Part shown: piece by piece, positions 10,255 through 21,694 of the stretch | How positions within the stretch are numbered: position 1 is the stretch's first letter | How the letters are laid out: every line of letters starts with the position of its first letter | Assembly: GCF_000203815.1 (NCBI RefSeq) | Contig: NW_004457695.1 | Location: 1,116,001 to 1,180,000 of the forward strand | DNA: 64,000 nucleotides | Source: Cavenderia fasciculata | Lineage: Eukaryota; Evosea; Eumycetozoa; Acytosteliales; Cavenderiaceae | Direction of reading: 5' to 3' | The notes under the pieces: model-generated | Databases searched by the model: none | What the model was told of the DNA's origin: nothing | The model's input: the letters and a program-made list of their open reading frames with translations, nothing else | Position numbers and translations under genes: made by a program

Positions 10255-12116
10255 TTACAAATAACCACCAAACAAATAAACAATGCACTGCACCCAAAGC
10301 GAGATCTTTCTCTCCTCAAACAGCTTGTCATCGGCGACCTGTGTCGACTCCCACAAGTAGGCACGTTCGCCCTCCATCTTTTGCTGGAGCTCGACATCCT
10401 CTGTCATGATGATCATCTGCGCCTCCAAATCCTTTTCGACGCTGCGACTGCCAAAGTTTGGTGAACCAATCAACGTAATACTCGGAACACTTGTCTGATC
10501 CTGCGAGGTAATCCACAATCCCTTTGCATGATAGGTCCAACCATTTCTAATATACTCTTCCACCTTGATTCGTTGCTCGTTACCGGTACGTTTGACCAAA
10601 TCCAAAAATCTCTTTTCAATGATTGCATAGCAATCGGGTACAGCACTTGAAAGTCCCTTTGCTCCAAAAAAACCGTTTGCCTCTGGTGAACATGTGATAA
10701 TATCCAACTTTGGTCTGCCTTGCATGATTAATTGTAGATAGTTTTTGGTCAAATTAAAATAGGGTGAAGTGATATAAAACAATGATTCCCGAGGTACAGT
10801 ATTGAATATATAACTTGTACACACCTCGTCATGTCTAATATTAAATGGGCCCATTTGAATGGTTGGAAATATCCATGTATGACGAGACGACGACGACGAC
10901 GATGAAGCTCTGACGTCAGAGGGAGAGGAAAAACTTTTCAAACCATCACTACTAGCCAAATAAAAAGTATCTGGTTGTAAAATGGCAGACAGTTTCTTTT
11001 CGGCAACCTCTTTGAAATCTTTAGATTGAGTGACTGGATCCAGACGACCATCATTTGGTAAATGTAAACGTCCGATCGATGGACCTGTAGCATTGGGGGT
11101 CATTACGAGTGACATGGATCCAACCGTTTCGACAATGGTATCGAAAAAACTAGCCAAAGCTTGACTCTGTTTGATGACAACATAACGATCTTGACGATTG
11201 GTAAAATAATCTTTTGACAAGTTGGCACCACTCATTACCAAATCATCATCAAATACATAGGTTTTGAGATGATTGACACCAATCGTTTCATTTACACGTG
11301 GTGGTAAAAATCTCTTTAAAAGACCATTTAAATCTGGTGTATGATACATACTAATTTGTACTCTATCACTAAATTGATTTAATAATGGTTGTAACATTGT
11401 TACACTTGATTGTAATGTAGTAGTAGAAGTAGAAGTAGAGGGAGTTGGAACATCTCTACTACCTCGAAGACCATCTAGTAATATATGAATTTTTAAATTT
11501 GGATTTCTTTCACATGCTTCAATCATTGATGTTACAATTAATGATTCCTTTTCTCCAATTCCCAAATACAATGATGCAAATGTTATTCTTTTTTTTGATC
11601 TTTTAATTCCTGACTAGAGAAAGAAAAAAGAAAAGGTTAGAAAAAAGAAAAAAAAGATCATATGTTTAAATATATGTTTTATATTCTTACAATTAAATGA
11701 TTATAAAAATCATTTGGTTCTTGAATAAATTCTATATTATTTGGATTAACAGCAAAAGCAGGACCTTGAGATGAAAATTGATAAAATGATTCATTTAAAT
11801 AATCATCTTTAAATACTCTTGATGATGAATTTGAAGATGAAGAACTACTACTACTACTACTACTATAGTTGTTTATAATCTTTGATTGTTTTGTTGATTG
11901 TTTTGGTAAAAGTATAGACTTTGATTGATATGTTGTATTACTATTCATCGTAGTTGTTGTTGTACTACTATTATTACTGTTGAAACCAGCTTTACCACCA
12001 ATAACCATACATGCAGCAAATAATCTTTGTGGTTGAACAAATGGTAAAAGTCTAGGCCATACTTTATGTTTGATCATATTGAAACAAGCAATGAAAAATG
12101 TAATAATCGGATGCAT
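10255..12116 (-). CDS. pgs1: Phosphatidylglycerophosphate synthase, PGS1 (CDP-DAG:glycerol-3-P type)
   Basis: 594 aa in two exons, 12116-11691 and 11613-10255, phase-0 intron. Makes phosphatidylglycerophosphate from CDP-diacylglycerol and glycerol-3-phosphate, the committed step to cardiolipin in mitochondria. It belongs to the phospholipase D superfamily: the first HKD site is NHLKTYVFDDDLVMSGANLS (His at about residue 257), followed by YFTNRQDRY, typical of PGS1; the second is YHAKGLWITS (His about 504) with GSPNFGSRSVEKDLE. Both catalytic His/Lys pairs are intact. The N-terminus (MHPIITFFIACFNMIKHKVWPR) is hydrophobic and basic, fitting mitochondrial targeting, and is followed by a Ser/Asn-rich insert absent from animal enzymes. 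Length is close to the family's usual 520-560 aa plus that insert. Confidence 0.92.
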
Positions 12117-12833
12117 CTATAGATTAAAGAGAGAGTCTCTATTCTATCTCTCTAGTAAAAAAAAAATGACAATTTTTTTAAAATTTAATTAAAGTAAATT
12201 AATTATACAGTAGCTAGATAGCAACTAAAGAAGAAGAAGAGATAAAAGATTTAATTGTTTTTTTTATGATGAGAAGAGAAAAATAAATATTTTTGTGGTG
12301 GTGGTGGTGGGGGTGGTGAGTAAGAGAGAGTAAAAGAGTGTGTTGATTATTATTATTGTTATTATTATTATTATTCCTTTGAAAGGTATGATTTTAAATG
12401 TCTATAGATATTTCTTTGTTGTTGTTGGGGCGTTCATGAATGATGTGCAAGTGTAAACAAGTCTTTTACCTTTTCCTTTTTTAATATAAAAATATATTAA
12501 TAAACTCATATCTCGAGATAAAAAATCATTTTAAAAAAAGCCGAGTCCGTTGGTCATATTCAACCTACTTTTCCTTTTCCTTTTTTTTTTTTTACGTTAC
12601 ATGTTATTTATCTGTTTTTTTATGATTACTTTAAAATAATGTAATATGTGTGTGTATGTCGATGACACACACTCACACACCACGATTTAAATATTTGATT
12701 GTTGTTTGTTTGACTTCCCAAAAAAAATGGAATCAAAGCGAAAATTGAGAACCTGTTTGTTCTAGTTGTTTTATATATTTTTTATTGTTATTTATTTTAT
12801 ATATATATCTTTTTTTTTTTTTTACTTTACAGG
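12117..12833. other. Divergent promoter region, probable 5'-UTR intron end
   Basis: Lies between two divergently transcribed genes. It contains G-rich (GGT)n at about 12296-12315, ATT triplets, and a TG/CA alternation at 12650-12680. A long T-run followed by TTTACAG ends at 12832, one base before the ATGATG of the next gene. That is a good splice acceptor, so an intron in the 5' UTR (or an upstream coding exon I cannot see) is likely. Confidence 0.5.
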
Positions 12834-13853
12834 ATGATGAATGTAGAGAAATTAATATTAGATAATACAAATTATTCAATATCTATACAACAAGGAGAAA
12901 GTACAGGTAGATTTATACTTTCTAGAGAGACTATACAAAGAGGATCAAAAGTAATATCATTACCTAGGACTTCATGTCATGGAATCTATAATCATCTAGT
13001 TAGACAAGTTTGTCATACATGTCTGAAACATTCAACGCTGGGAAACCTAAAACTATCATGTCAAACATGTAAACAAGTTTATTATTGTTCAAGAGAATGT
13101 CAAGATGCAGCAGAAAGAGGTCTCTTTCATAATCATTTAGAGTGTTTGGTATTACGATGGTTGAGGGTACCGGCAGGATTTACAATGCATCAAGTGGCAG
13201 AGATTCGTATGGTGGTGAATCACTTTTCAAAGGTTGCCTATGGTACCGATGACAAGGCAATCAAACAAACAGTCGGTGAATTTAATCGATTCCCCAAAGA
13301 AGATTCAAAACTCATCATCAAGATGAGTGCCGTTGTAAAGAGAGCATTTGCAGGTTATCTTTGTGATTTGGACGACAGTCATATTTGCGAGGTCCTAGCA
13401 CAATCAAATAGAAATAGTTTTGGTCTTTGGAAATCATCAGATGAACAATATGGTCTGGCAATGTATGCAACCGCTTCCTTTCTCAATCATAGTTGTTTTC
13501 CAAATTGTGCTCGTGTTCAACGTAACGCAGGTATCGATATCGTTGCCATTCGTGATATCGAGGAAAACGATGAAATCACCATTTGCTACATCAATGCTCG
13601 TGACAATGATACTGCTCGGAGAATGATACTCAAAGGTTGTTATTACTTTGATTGTCAATGTATTCGTTGTGATTACAAAACTTTGGAATCTAAAAAGTTG
13701 GAAATCTCAACCCTATTACAACAATCTATAATGTGTACAAATCCAAAAATTAATTGTTGTGGTTATTTTATTCCAAATCAAAATAATCAAAATAATAATA
13801 ATTTTAATAATAATGAAATGGTTTGTAATTTTTGTAAATTTAAATCTTTTTAA
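12834..13853 (+). CDS. SET and MYND domain protein (SMYD family)
   Basis: 339 aa in a single visible coding exon. The SET domain is split by a MYND zinc finger, as in SMYD lysine methyltransferases. N-SET is at about 15-55 (GRFILSRETIQRGSKVISLP). MYND is at about 61-102 with CHTC, CQTCKQVYYCSREC and HNHLEC. The SET core has FLNHSCFPNCARVQ, which binds S-adenosylmethionine, and ENDEITICYI. The post-SET CxCxxC appears as CQCIRC. All zinc and catalytic motifs are present. The protein ends shortly after post-SET in an Asn-rich tail with an extra C-x2-C pair (MVCNFCKF), so it lacks the C-terminal TPR-like helices of animal SMYD1-3. The stop lies 8 nt from the stop of the convergent neighbour. A small upstream exon cannot be excluded. 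Confidence 0.88.
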   Translation: MMNVEKLILDNTNYSISIQQGESTGRFILSRETIQRGSKVISLPRTSCHGIYNHLVRQVCHTCLKHSTLGNLKLSCQTCKQVYYCSRECQDAAERGLFHNHLECLVLRWLRVPAGFTMHQVAEIRMVVNHFSKVAYGTDDKAIKQTVGEFNRFPKEDSKLIIKMSAVVKRAFAGYLCDLDDSHICEVLAQSNRNSFGLWKSSDEQYGLAMYATASFLNHSCFPNCARVQRNAGIDIVAIRDIEENDEITICYINARDNDTARRMILKGCYYFDCQCIRCDYKTLESKKLEISTLLQQSIMCTNPKINCCGYFIPNQNNQNNNNFNNNEMVCNFCKFKSF

Positions 13854-13861
13854 TTTTTTTT

Positions 13862-16159
13862 TTATTTAGATTTAATATAATTTTTTAAAGAATTAATAAA
13901 ATCAGATTGAATTAATTTATCTGGATTTAAATTGTTACGACGTAATGATTGAAAAGAAGCTTCACGACAAATATTTTCAATATCTGCTCCACTATATCCA
14001 TTTGTCATTTCACCAAGATAATTAAAATCAATATTGTCTAGATCGATTGGGATTGAATTTGTTTTTAATTTAAAAATTTCTATTCTAGTTTCCAAATCTG
14101 GTAGGGTAATTTCCAAAACTTTATCAAATCTACCAGGTCTTAATAATGCAGCATCAATCATATCTAGACGATTGGTTGCACCAACAACAATAACACCATT
14201 TAATTGTTCAACACCATCCATTTCATTTAAAAATGTTGATAATACACGTGATTGTGCACTATCTCCATTATTGCTGTCTGTCGATCGTTTAGAGACTATA
14301 GAATCAATTTCATCAAAAAATAATATACTTGGTGATGATTGTCTTGCCTTTTTAAATACATCTCTAATAATTGCTTCAGAGTCTCCAAGATAGGGTGAAA
14401 AAATACTTGCTCCAGACAGTGATATAAATGATAGATTTGATCGACTTGCAATTGCCTTGACCAGCGTTGTTTTTGAACATCCAGGTGGTCCATAAAGAAT
14501 AATTCCTTTTGGTGGTGATAAATTAAATCTTTTAAATGCCTCACTATATAATAATGGCCATTCAATTGCACGTTGCAATTCCAATTTAATTTCTTTTAAT
14601 CCACCAACATCATTCCATCCAATCTTTTCATTTTCATTTAATTGAATATTAAATGAAGACAATGATTTGTTATTATTAAATTTTAATGATTCTTTAAAAT
14701 CTCCGATATTTATAAACATTTGATTTTGATTTTGATTTAAAAGAAAATGATTTAAAGTATCTCTAACTAGAGATTGAATATTTGCGCCAACATAACCAAC
14801 CAAATTATCATTTAATAATTCTAAATTTAAATTTGGATCCAATGGTAAAGACTTTGAATAATACTTTAATATTTCCAGTCTTTGTTGAGGGTTTGGGATA
14901 GGTATTTGTAATTCTCTATCAAAACGACCTGGTCTACGTAGAGCAGGGTCAATATGATTTGGACGATTCGTTGCAGCTACGACAATTAATTTGCCTCTTG
15001 ATTTGATACCATCCATCAGAGTGAGTAATTGACCAACTACACGTGCTTCATGTTGTGAACTATCGCTTCTTGGTGGGCATAGTGTATCCACTTCATCGAT
15101 AAATAATACACATGGCATTGACGATTCCAAAGCATAATCATTGGCCGTTTCAAATACCCTTCTTAGATTTGCTTCTGTATCGCCCAAATATTGACCACCC
15201 AAACTTGATGCATCGGCCGTCACCAATGTCAAATTGAAATATTCACAAAAACTACGTATTAAATTGGTTTTACCAGTTCCTGGTTCACCCTTTAAAAGTA
15301 ATCCTTTTGGTGTTTCAATTTGAAATCTTTCAAATCCATAAATCATTGGATATATTATCATCTCTTCTAAAAGATTAAATTGTTCTTCTAATCCTGCTAC
15401 TTTTATATTATTTTGATTATTATTTTGATTATTGTTTGTTGATTTTTTTCTATTTAATAATAAATGTTTTAATCTTTTCTTTTCCAATTCCATTTCATCT
15501 ATAATTTCCATTTGTTTCTTTATATTTATCAATGTTTTGTTTTTTATCATTCCAATCTTTGTATTATTATTATTATTGTCAGAGGTATAAACTTTTAATA
15601 CTTTAAATAATAGATTATCACTATTACCAAATAAACATCCATTCATCAATACCTTATTTTTTATCATTTCTTTAATCTAAATAATAGAAATAACAAGTAA
15701 GTAACTATATCTTATATATATCTTTATCTTTGTGTCTTACAAATTGATTTTTAAAATGATGATTATTTAATAATTTAATATCAATACGATCAATAATTGA
15801 TATTGATTCATTTAATGGATAGATACCATTAATTTTAATTGGGTATCTATTGATTGTAATATTTGATTGATCTTCTTTTTTACTAATCAATTGAACGATT
15901 GGATTACATTGAATGATAGTATCATCATAGATTAATCTACTTGTCCAACATTTAACTATAAATGTTATATCTACTTCTTCCTTTTCTTCTTCTTGTTGTT
16001 GTTTGATATGTATCATAATCCATTGTCCCAATTTAAACTTTAATGATTTCATTAAATTGATTGTCATATAACATCTTTCATTATATTCTATCAATGTATT
16101 GTTATCATCAAGATTAAGATTAGGAGGAAGAGGTATATTATCTTCTTTTTCTGCTTCTA

Positions 16160-16203
<44 letters not shown>

Positions 16204-16262
16204 ATATCATTATATATACAATTTGAATGTTTAAATGGGTATAGATATATATTACTATTCAT
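13862..16262 (-). CDS. AFG2B/SPATA5L1-like double AAA ATPase
   Basis: 778 aa in two exons, 16262-15741 and 15676-13862, phase-0 intron. The N-terminal ~170 residues contain a poly-Ser tract, then a Cdc48-N-like barrel (CYMTINLMKSLKFKLGQWI). D1 has Walker A GEPGTGKTNL, Walker B VLFIDEVDTL, and the arginine-finger stretch RRPGRFDREL. D2 has GPPGCSKTTLVKAIA, SGASIFSPYLGDSE, FFDEIDSIVSKRS and LRPGRFDKVL. The GPPGCSKT form of Walker A and the FSPYLGDSE block point to the AFG2 branch, closest to SPATA5L1 (AFG2B). In animals AFG2A/AFG2B with CINP and C1orf109 recycle 60S maturation factors and unfold replication proteins. An upstream in-frame ATG at 16289 adds only a short hydrophobic stretch; I preferred MNSNIYLYPF. 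Only 30 nt separate it from the gene upstream. Confidence 0.85.
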
Positions 16263-16292
16263 ACTGAGATATATGATAATGATGATCAATCA

Positions 16293-18007
16293 TCAGTCTC
16301 GTTCGTTTTTCATTAGTTTATTTTCAATGTTTTCAATTCTTTTTGAATAATCTATTAATATTGTTTCAATATTATTTAATTTGTTTAATATTAATGTTTG
16401 TTGATTTAATAATTGATTTAATATATCGTTATTATTGATTGATTGTTGTTTTTGATCGATTTTTAAATCTTTAAAAGTTAATTTGATTGATTGATATAAT
16501 GATTGATTTGATAGAGTTAGTCCAATTGGACCTTTAGATGGTACTTTTTTAGCATATAATATAAACAATCTATTTGATTGAAACCGTAAGCCTTTAATTT
16601 TTAAAGAAGAAGAAGAATCTTCTTTTTTAAATTGAAAACTTGATATCAATTCTAGGGTACTATTATTTTCTTCTTTTTGTTGATGATGATGATATTTGAA
16701 ACATTTAATCCAAGTATTATTACTTGAAGCAATTGCTAAAATAGAATGTTCTATATTATATGTCATTAAATCTGGTACTATCATATTATTATCTAATTTA
16801 TATTCTCTTAAGTATTGATTGTTATCAAATTTAAATAATATTAATTTTGATGTCATAATATTATCCTCTTCTTTTTCTTTTTCTTTTTCTTCTTCTTTTT
16901 GAATCATAAACATTGATTGAATAGTTGAACTTTTACTATTATTTCCAAATGTTATTATTTCATCTGATTCATCTTTTGGTGGTTCAATAATATTAAAAGT
17001 CTTTGTAGTAATAGATTCTTTAATTTGAATTAATTGATTTGTTGTTGTTGTCAATGTTGATGTTGGTAATAATCTAGTCATTTCAGTACCAACAATAAAA
17101 TGATTATTATCTAACCATTGTATTGATGTATTTGTATTTTTTGAATTTAATGTATTATAGAAACATTCATTCTCTATTCCATTTTTAATTGACCAATTAC
17201 AACTCCATATTTCTTCACTTGTACATCTAAATAATATAAATTAATTTAATACAAAATATTACTATTTCCTTGTCTTTTTTAAAAATATTTACACAATTAT
17301 TTGATTACCATTTAAACTCCAATGAAATGATTTAATTCTTGATTTAAATGATTTTAATAATACAATTGAAATTGGATCAATCATAGTTAAATTTATAATA
17401 TTTAATTGATTTCTTTTAGATTCAATTAAATAATCATTATAAATTGGATTCCACTTCAGATTATTATTATTATTATTACCAACATTATTAAAAGTTGATA
17501 TTGTTGTTGGTTTAATATGATCATCTATTTTAAATTGATGATTAAAATTCTTTACTATTTTAGAATAATCTAAAATTGATAGTTTTCCTCTTGATTGATG
17601 ACATGCTAATTTCTTTTCAACATTTATTACTATTCTATTGAAACAAAAACATAAATATTTAGAATAACTTATTTTATCTATATCTCTTTTTTCAATACTT
17701 ACAATGATGATAAAGAATCATTACGAGTTGAATGAAATTGTTTAAATTGATCAATATGATTTGAATTTAAATAGATATAGGTAGTATTACTACTACTATT
17801 ACCTATATAAGACCAAGGTAATAAAAGAGTAGACTTATCAATCAAAGTTAGATTGTCTAAATAGTTGACATATTGATTAATCAAATATACTTGACCGCCG
17901 TTGTTAATATCATTGTCATTGTCATCTTGTTCAATATTAATTTCTAAATGTATTTGATTATTATCAAATATATTACTACATGTAGTATCATCAGCAGCGG
18001 TTGTCAT
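16293..18007 (-). CDS. WDCP-like protein (beta-propeller plus C-terminal coiled coil)
   Basis: 526 aa in three exons: 18007-17703, 17634-17293 and 17226-16293, joined in phase 2 both times. Blocks such as KSFHWSLNGNQIIVVC, EEIWSCNW, QWLDNNHFIVGTEM, KLILFKFDNN, VPDLMTYNIEHSILAIASS and SNRLFILYAKK look like degenerate WD blades. Their order resembles human WDCP (C2orf44), where I recall a similar 'VPDLIAFNLKAHVVAVAS' stretch. The last ~60 residues (LNQLLNQQTLILNKLNNIE) form a heptad coiled coil, also as in WDCP, which oligomerises. Length is shorter than the human protein (about 720 aa). Function of WDCP is poorly known (binds the kinase HCK in humans). The orthology call rests on a few motifs and needs a profile search. 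Confidence 0.55.
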
Positions 18008-18157
18008 ACTTGAACAAGAGATAGAATTATTTGTAAATTGTGATCATTTGTTTTTTTTAGAAGCACCCTTTTTAAAAATCATATTCTTTTTTTTTTTTAT
18101 ATATTATACTTTTAATTTAACTTACTTTTTAGAGACAGAGATAAAGAGAAAGAAAAG
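18008..18157. promoter_or_regulatory. Shared divergent promoter
   Basis: A 150-nt A/T-rich gap with T-runs separates the two start codons of the WDCP-like gene (minus) and nicastrin (plus); it must serve both. Confidence 0.5.
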
Positions 18158-20325
18158 ATGATAACATTCAAGATATCATTATTGTTGTTGTTATTTTCTT
18201 TTTCATCATTTACATTAGGACAAGTTAATCCAAATTCACAAGTATCATCAAAGATTTATAATATACCAAACTATGTATACCCATGTACTCGTATGTTGAC
18301 TAATAATGGTGTAGCTGGTTGTACTAGTAAAGCAGGTGGGAATGATGGTGCAATCTTTCTCATTGATAGTGATGCATCACTAGACAACTTGATATCAGGT
18401 CCTAGTCAACCCGATAAAATCATCTTGGCTCTTGACCCTGATTATTTTAACAAGTAAGAAAAAAGAAGAAAAAGAAGAAAAGATATATTTGTACAATTTA
18501 CTTATTCTCTCTTTTTTTATTTATTTATTTAGGAGTATAATTGAAAAAGTAAATTCAAAATCATTTGAAGGTATATTGGTGTTGACAGATAAACCACAAT
18601 CATATGCCTATTCTCCCGATATTGCCTATCCAAACAAAGCATTTGGTCTTTATCCAAATTCAAATTTTACTTGGAATACTCTTGGTGATGGTCTATCTGA
18701 ATTATCATTTAATTATCCAATCTTTGCAATTGATACAAATACAAGTATTGAAATTCGTCAAGTAAGAATAATCTTTTTCTTTCTTTTTTCTTTTTATTAA
18801 TTTTCTTTTTCTTTTTCCTTTAAAGTATGGAGAATCAAATAGAAATGGATTATATCCAAAACATGGTGCACAATTAATATCATTTATGCAAGCAATTATG
18901 ACATCTGAAAGTTGTTTACATAGAGGATTTTGTGCACCAATGGGAGGTTTAAGTTCATGGGCAACGTTTTCACCAAGTATTACATCGGCACAACCCATTT
19001 TAATGGTGATTGTACCAATGGATACTACAGCCTTTTTCCATGATATGGCAATTGGTGCTCAATCCAATACCTATGCTTCTGTCGTTTTGACTTCAATCAT
19101 GAGATCATTGTCAATGGTTGATCAATCAACATGGAATATGCAAGTGGTATTTGCAGTATTCAACGGAGAACGTTGGGGTTATTTGGGTAGTACCAAATTT
19201 GTCAATGACATTGTCAATTTCAAGTGTTCAGAGTACTATGACGATACCAATACTACTTGTTCATCACCATTCAATTCGGATCTTGCTTTTATGAATATTT
19301 CATTGTCAAATATTCAAGCAATCCTAGAATTGAATCAAATTGGTAATCCACTCACAACCAATGCCAAACAACAACTATTATTTGCAATCAATCAAGTCAA
19401 TCCAAATTCACCTCAATCAACTATTCGTTCCAATATAATGAGTGTTAGTGATAGATTGAATCTATCGGTTGGTTGCCAGGTTGCTACTGACGTACCAGAA
19501 TTACCTCCATCCTCTTCAATGTCATTCCTCAAAGTATCACCAAACATTGATCATGCAGTCATTACTGATCATTTTGGTGCCTACACTAATAATTTTTATA
19601 ATAGTCATCAAGATACCTCTAGTAATGTTAATCAACAAATCCTTCAAGATACAATCACCCTCTTTGCTACTGTCATTGATCAAATGGCTGGTGGTAAAAA
19701 TAATATCACCGTTGATACTACTTTTATGAATGATATCTTTTCTTGTCTAACTCAATCATTTTCTTGTGATTATGTTGAAAGATTATTACCTGTTTATCGT
19801 AAGAAAAAGAAGAAGAAAAACAAACAAATATATATTTATAATTTATTTATTTATTTTATTTTTATTTTTTTAGCATATGATACATATCCATCATTTTATT
19901 CATCAGTTTATGGTACAGCACCAACAGCTCAATTATTAACTATACAAGCACAATTTTTCCATAATTTGTTTATCAATTTAACAAATTCAGTGGTTGGAGA
20001 TGTTTGTTCAAATTCAAAGAGTTGTCCATCATCTGATTATTCATGTATTGGATCAAGATGTAGAATTTCAAATACTCATTATCATGAAGCCGTTTCTTTG
20101 GCATTTACATTTGATGGTTCAACTGGTAATTTCAGAGTTACAAACACTACCTATCCAACCTATACAGAATCCAATTGGGATTACACCCAAGTTAAATTCT
20201 TTTTGGTAGACAGTAAGAAAAGTGAAATCATTTTCCTCATTGTTGGTATCATTGAATTTTTATCAACTGTTGCCATTTTAATATTTTCAAGAAATTATTT
20301 ATCAAAAAGATATAAATTATTATAA
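18158..20325 (+). CDS. ncstn: Nicastrin, gamma-secretase subunit
   Basis: 649 aa in four exons: 18158-18453, 18533-18761, 18826-19798 and 19874-20325 (phases 2, 0, 1). Nicastrin is the substrate-gating subunit of gamma-secretase, with presenilin, APH-1 and PEN-2, in the endomembrane system and plasma membrane. The sequence begins with a signal peptide (LLLLFSFSSFTLG). The N-terminal lobe has paired cysteines (YVYPCTRMLTNNGVAGCTS), FEGILVLTDKP and GDGLSELSFNYPIFAI. The aminopeptidase-like lobe has VVFAVFNGERWGYLGSTKFV, equivalent to the GExxxxxGS/DYIGS region, where catalytic zinc ligands are lost in the family. The single C-terminal membrane helix is IIFLIVGIIEFLSTVAILIF, then a short basic tail. 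Length is near the animal ~700 aa. All parts are intact. Confidence 0.93.
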
Positions 20326-20378
20326 AAAAAAAAAGAAATAAAATGTAATATATATTGTTTAATTTTTTATTTTCTTTA

Positions 20379-21524
20379 TTATTCTTGTTTATTTTCTAAA
20401 ATATTAATCATATCAGAAAAATCTTTATCTGTTAATTTATGAATAGTATTACAACTATAACATCTAATTTCATTATGATTATCTTGTTTCATTGATTTTA
20501 CTTCGTGTAAACCCAAAGACATGATATGATTTTTAAAAGTTGTAATATTACATCGACAATAGAAATCTACCAATGTACGACCTATAATGACTAACGGTGA
20601 TGTATCAGATTCTGGTTTTATCAATTGAATGATATCTTCCAATGTTTTTGAATTCTGAAAGAGTTCCTTTTCAATTGATAAATCTCTAATACGATTTCTA
20701 ACATCTTGAATGATATTATCAGGTGTACCTGGCATTGTTTGTACCAATATACCACCACTAAAACAATCATTATTGTCCTTTCCAATACGAGTTTCCAATT
20801 TAATGGCAGATGGTATTTGTTCAGACAAGAAAAAATACAATGCAAATTCATTTTCAATAGAGTAATCTACCAATTCCACTGATGATTCAATTGGTGTTTT
20901 GGCACCATACAATGTCTTTGTAATTTGAAATACTCCATTGGGTGGTTCATCATCTTCTCCCATCACCTTTCCACTATATTGTCTATCAATTGCTTCAGTC
21001 TCTTGTAAAAATCCTCTAACTTCTCCAACTTTTAATGATTCTGCATATATATACTAAAAGTAAAAGGTTATAAATAATTAATTTCTTTTTTCTATTTCTA
21101 TCAAGATTTGATTTCATACAAAAGGATTTAAATTTCTAGATTTAATTTGGGCTTTAAATCTTTCTTCATCTTTTAAAAAGGATGAACATAGTGATACACC
21201 ACTCATCATCTTTGCCAACAGAGAAAAGTATTGAGGTTTCTCATCGAGTTGATGTTTCTTCATTGCAACACTTGCAGTCTTTGAAGTATTGATAATTGCT
21301 ATTCTTAATTGATCGGTATGTGCATTTACAACTTGATCTCTTTTTCTTAAATATTCTTTTGTATTTTCTGATATCGAAGAAGAAGAAGTATTATTATTAT
21401 TGTTGTTTAACTTTGCCGTTTCATTTGAACAATAATAACGTCGATTATAATTGATAAAAGAAGAATAGGATGATGATCCTAATAATCTAATAGATTTATC
21501 ATTAAATATTAATGATTTGATCAT
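20379..21524 (-). CDS. hslO: Hsp33 redox-regulated chaperone, probably organellar
   Basis: 359 aa in two exons, 21524-21120 and 21053-20379, phase-0 intron with GTATGA donor. Bacterial Hsp33 (HslO) is a holdase activated by oxidation of four zinc-bound cysteines. Here the zinc site is complete: C-R-C, 29 residues, then C-Y-S-C near the C-terminus. Other family blocks are VGEVRGFLQ, FALYFFLSEQIPSAIKLE, GGILVQTMPGTP and the linker before YCRCN. The N-terminal ~60 residues (MIKSLIFNDKSIRLLGSSSY, then YNRRYYCSNE) are basic, Ser-rich and lack acids, as expected of a mitochondrial presequence, followed by poly-Asn/Ser. Hsp33 is rare in eukaryotes, known from a few protists and algae. The ordinary dictyostelid intron and low-complexity insert argue for a resident nuclear gene and not contamination. 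Confidence 0.9.
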
Positions 21525-21694
21525 TCTATGCTAATTTATAACAATGAATGAATGAAGAGACAATGAAAATGATAATGACAACGTCAATATTAAATTTTTT
21601 TTAAAAACATTTTGTGATCATCAAAAAATAGATAATTGTTATCTATTTGGTTAATTGTTCTACAGATAGATCTCTATCTCTTTAAACTTTCAAG
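21525..21694. promoter_or_regulatory. Shared divergent promoter
   Basis: 170 nt between the start codons of Hsp33 (minus) and the THOC3-like gene (plus); A/T-rich with A- and T-runs, no further motif recognised. Confidence 0.4.

Noticed and set aside
13437-13658. Antisense open frame inside the SET/MYND gene
   Set aside because: Shadow of the conserved SET domain on the opposite strand.
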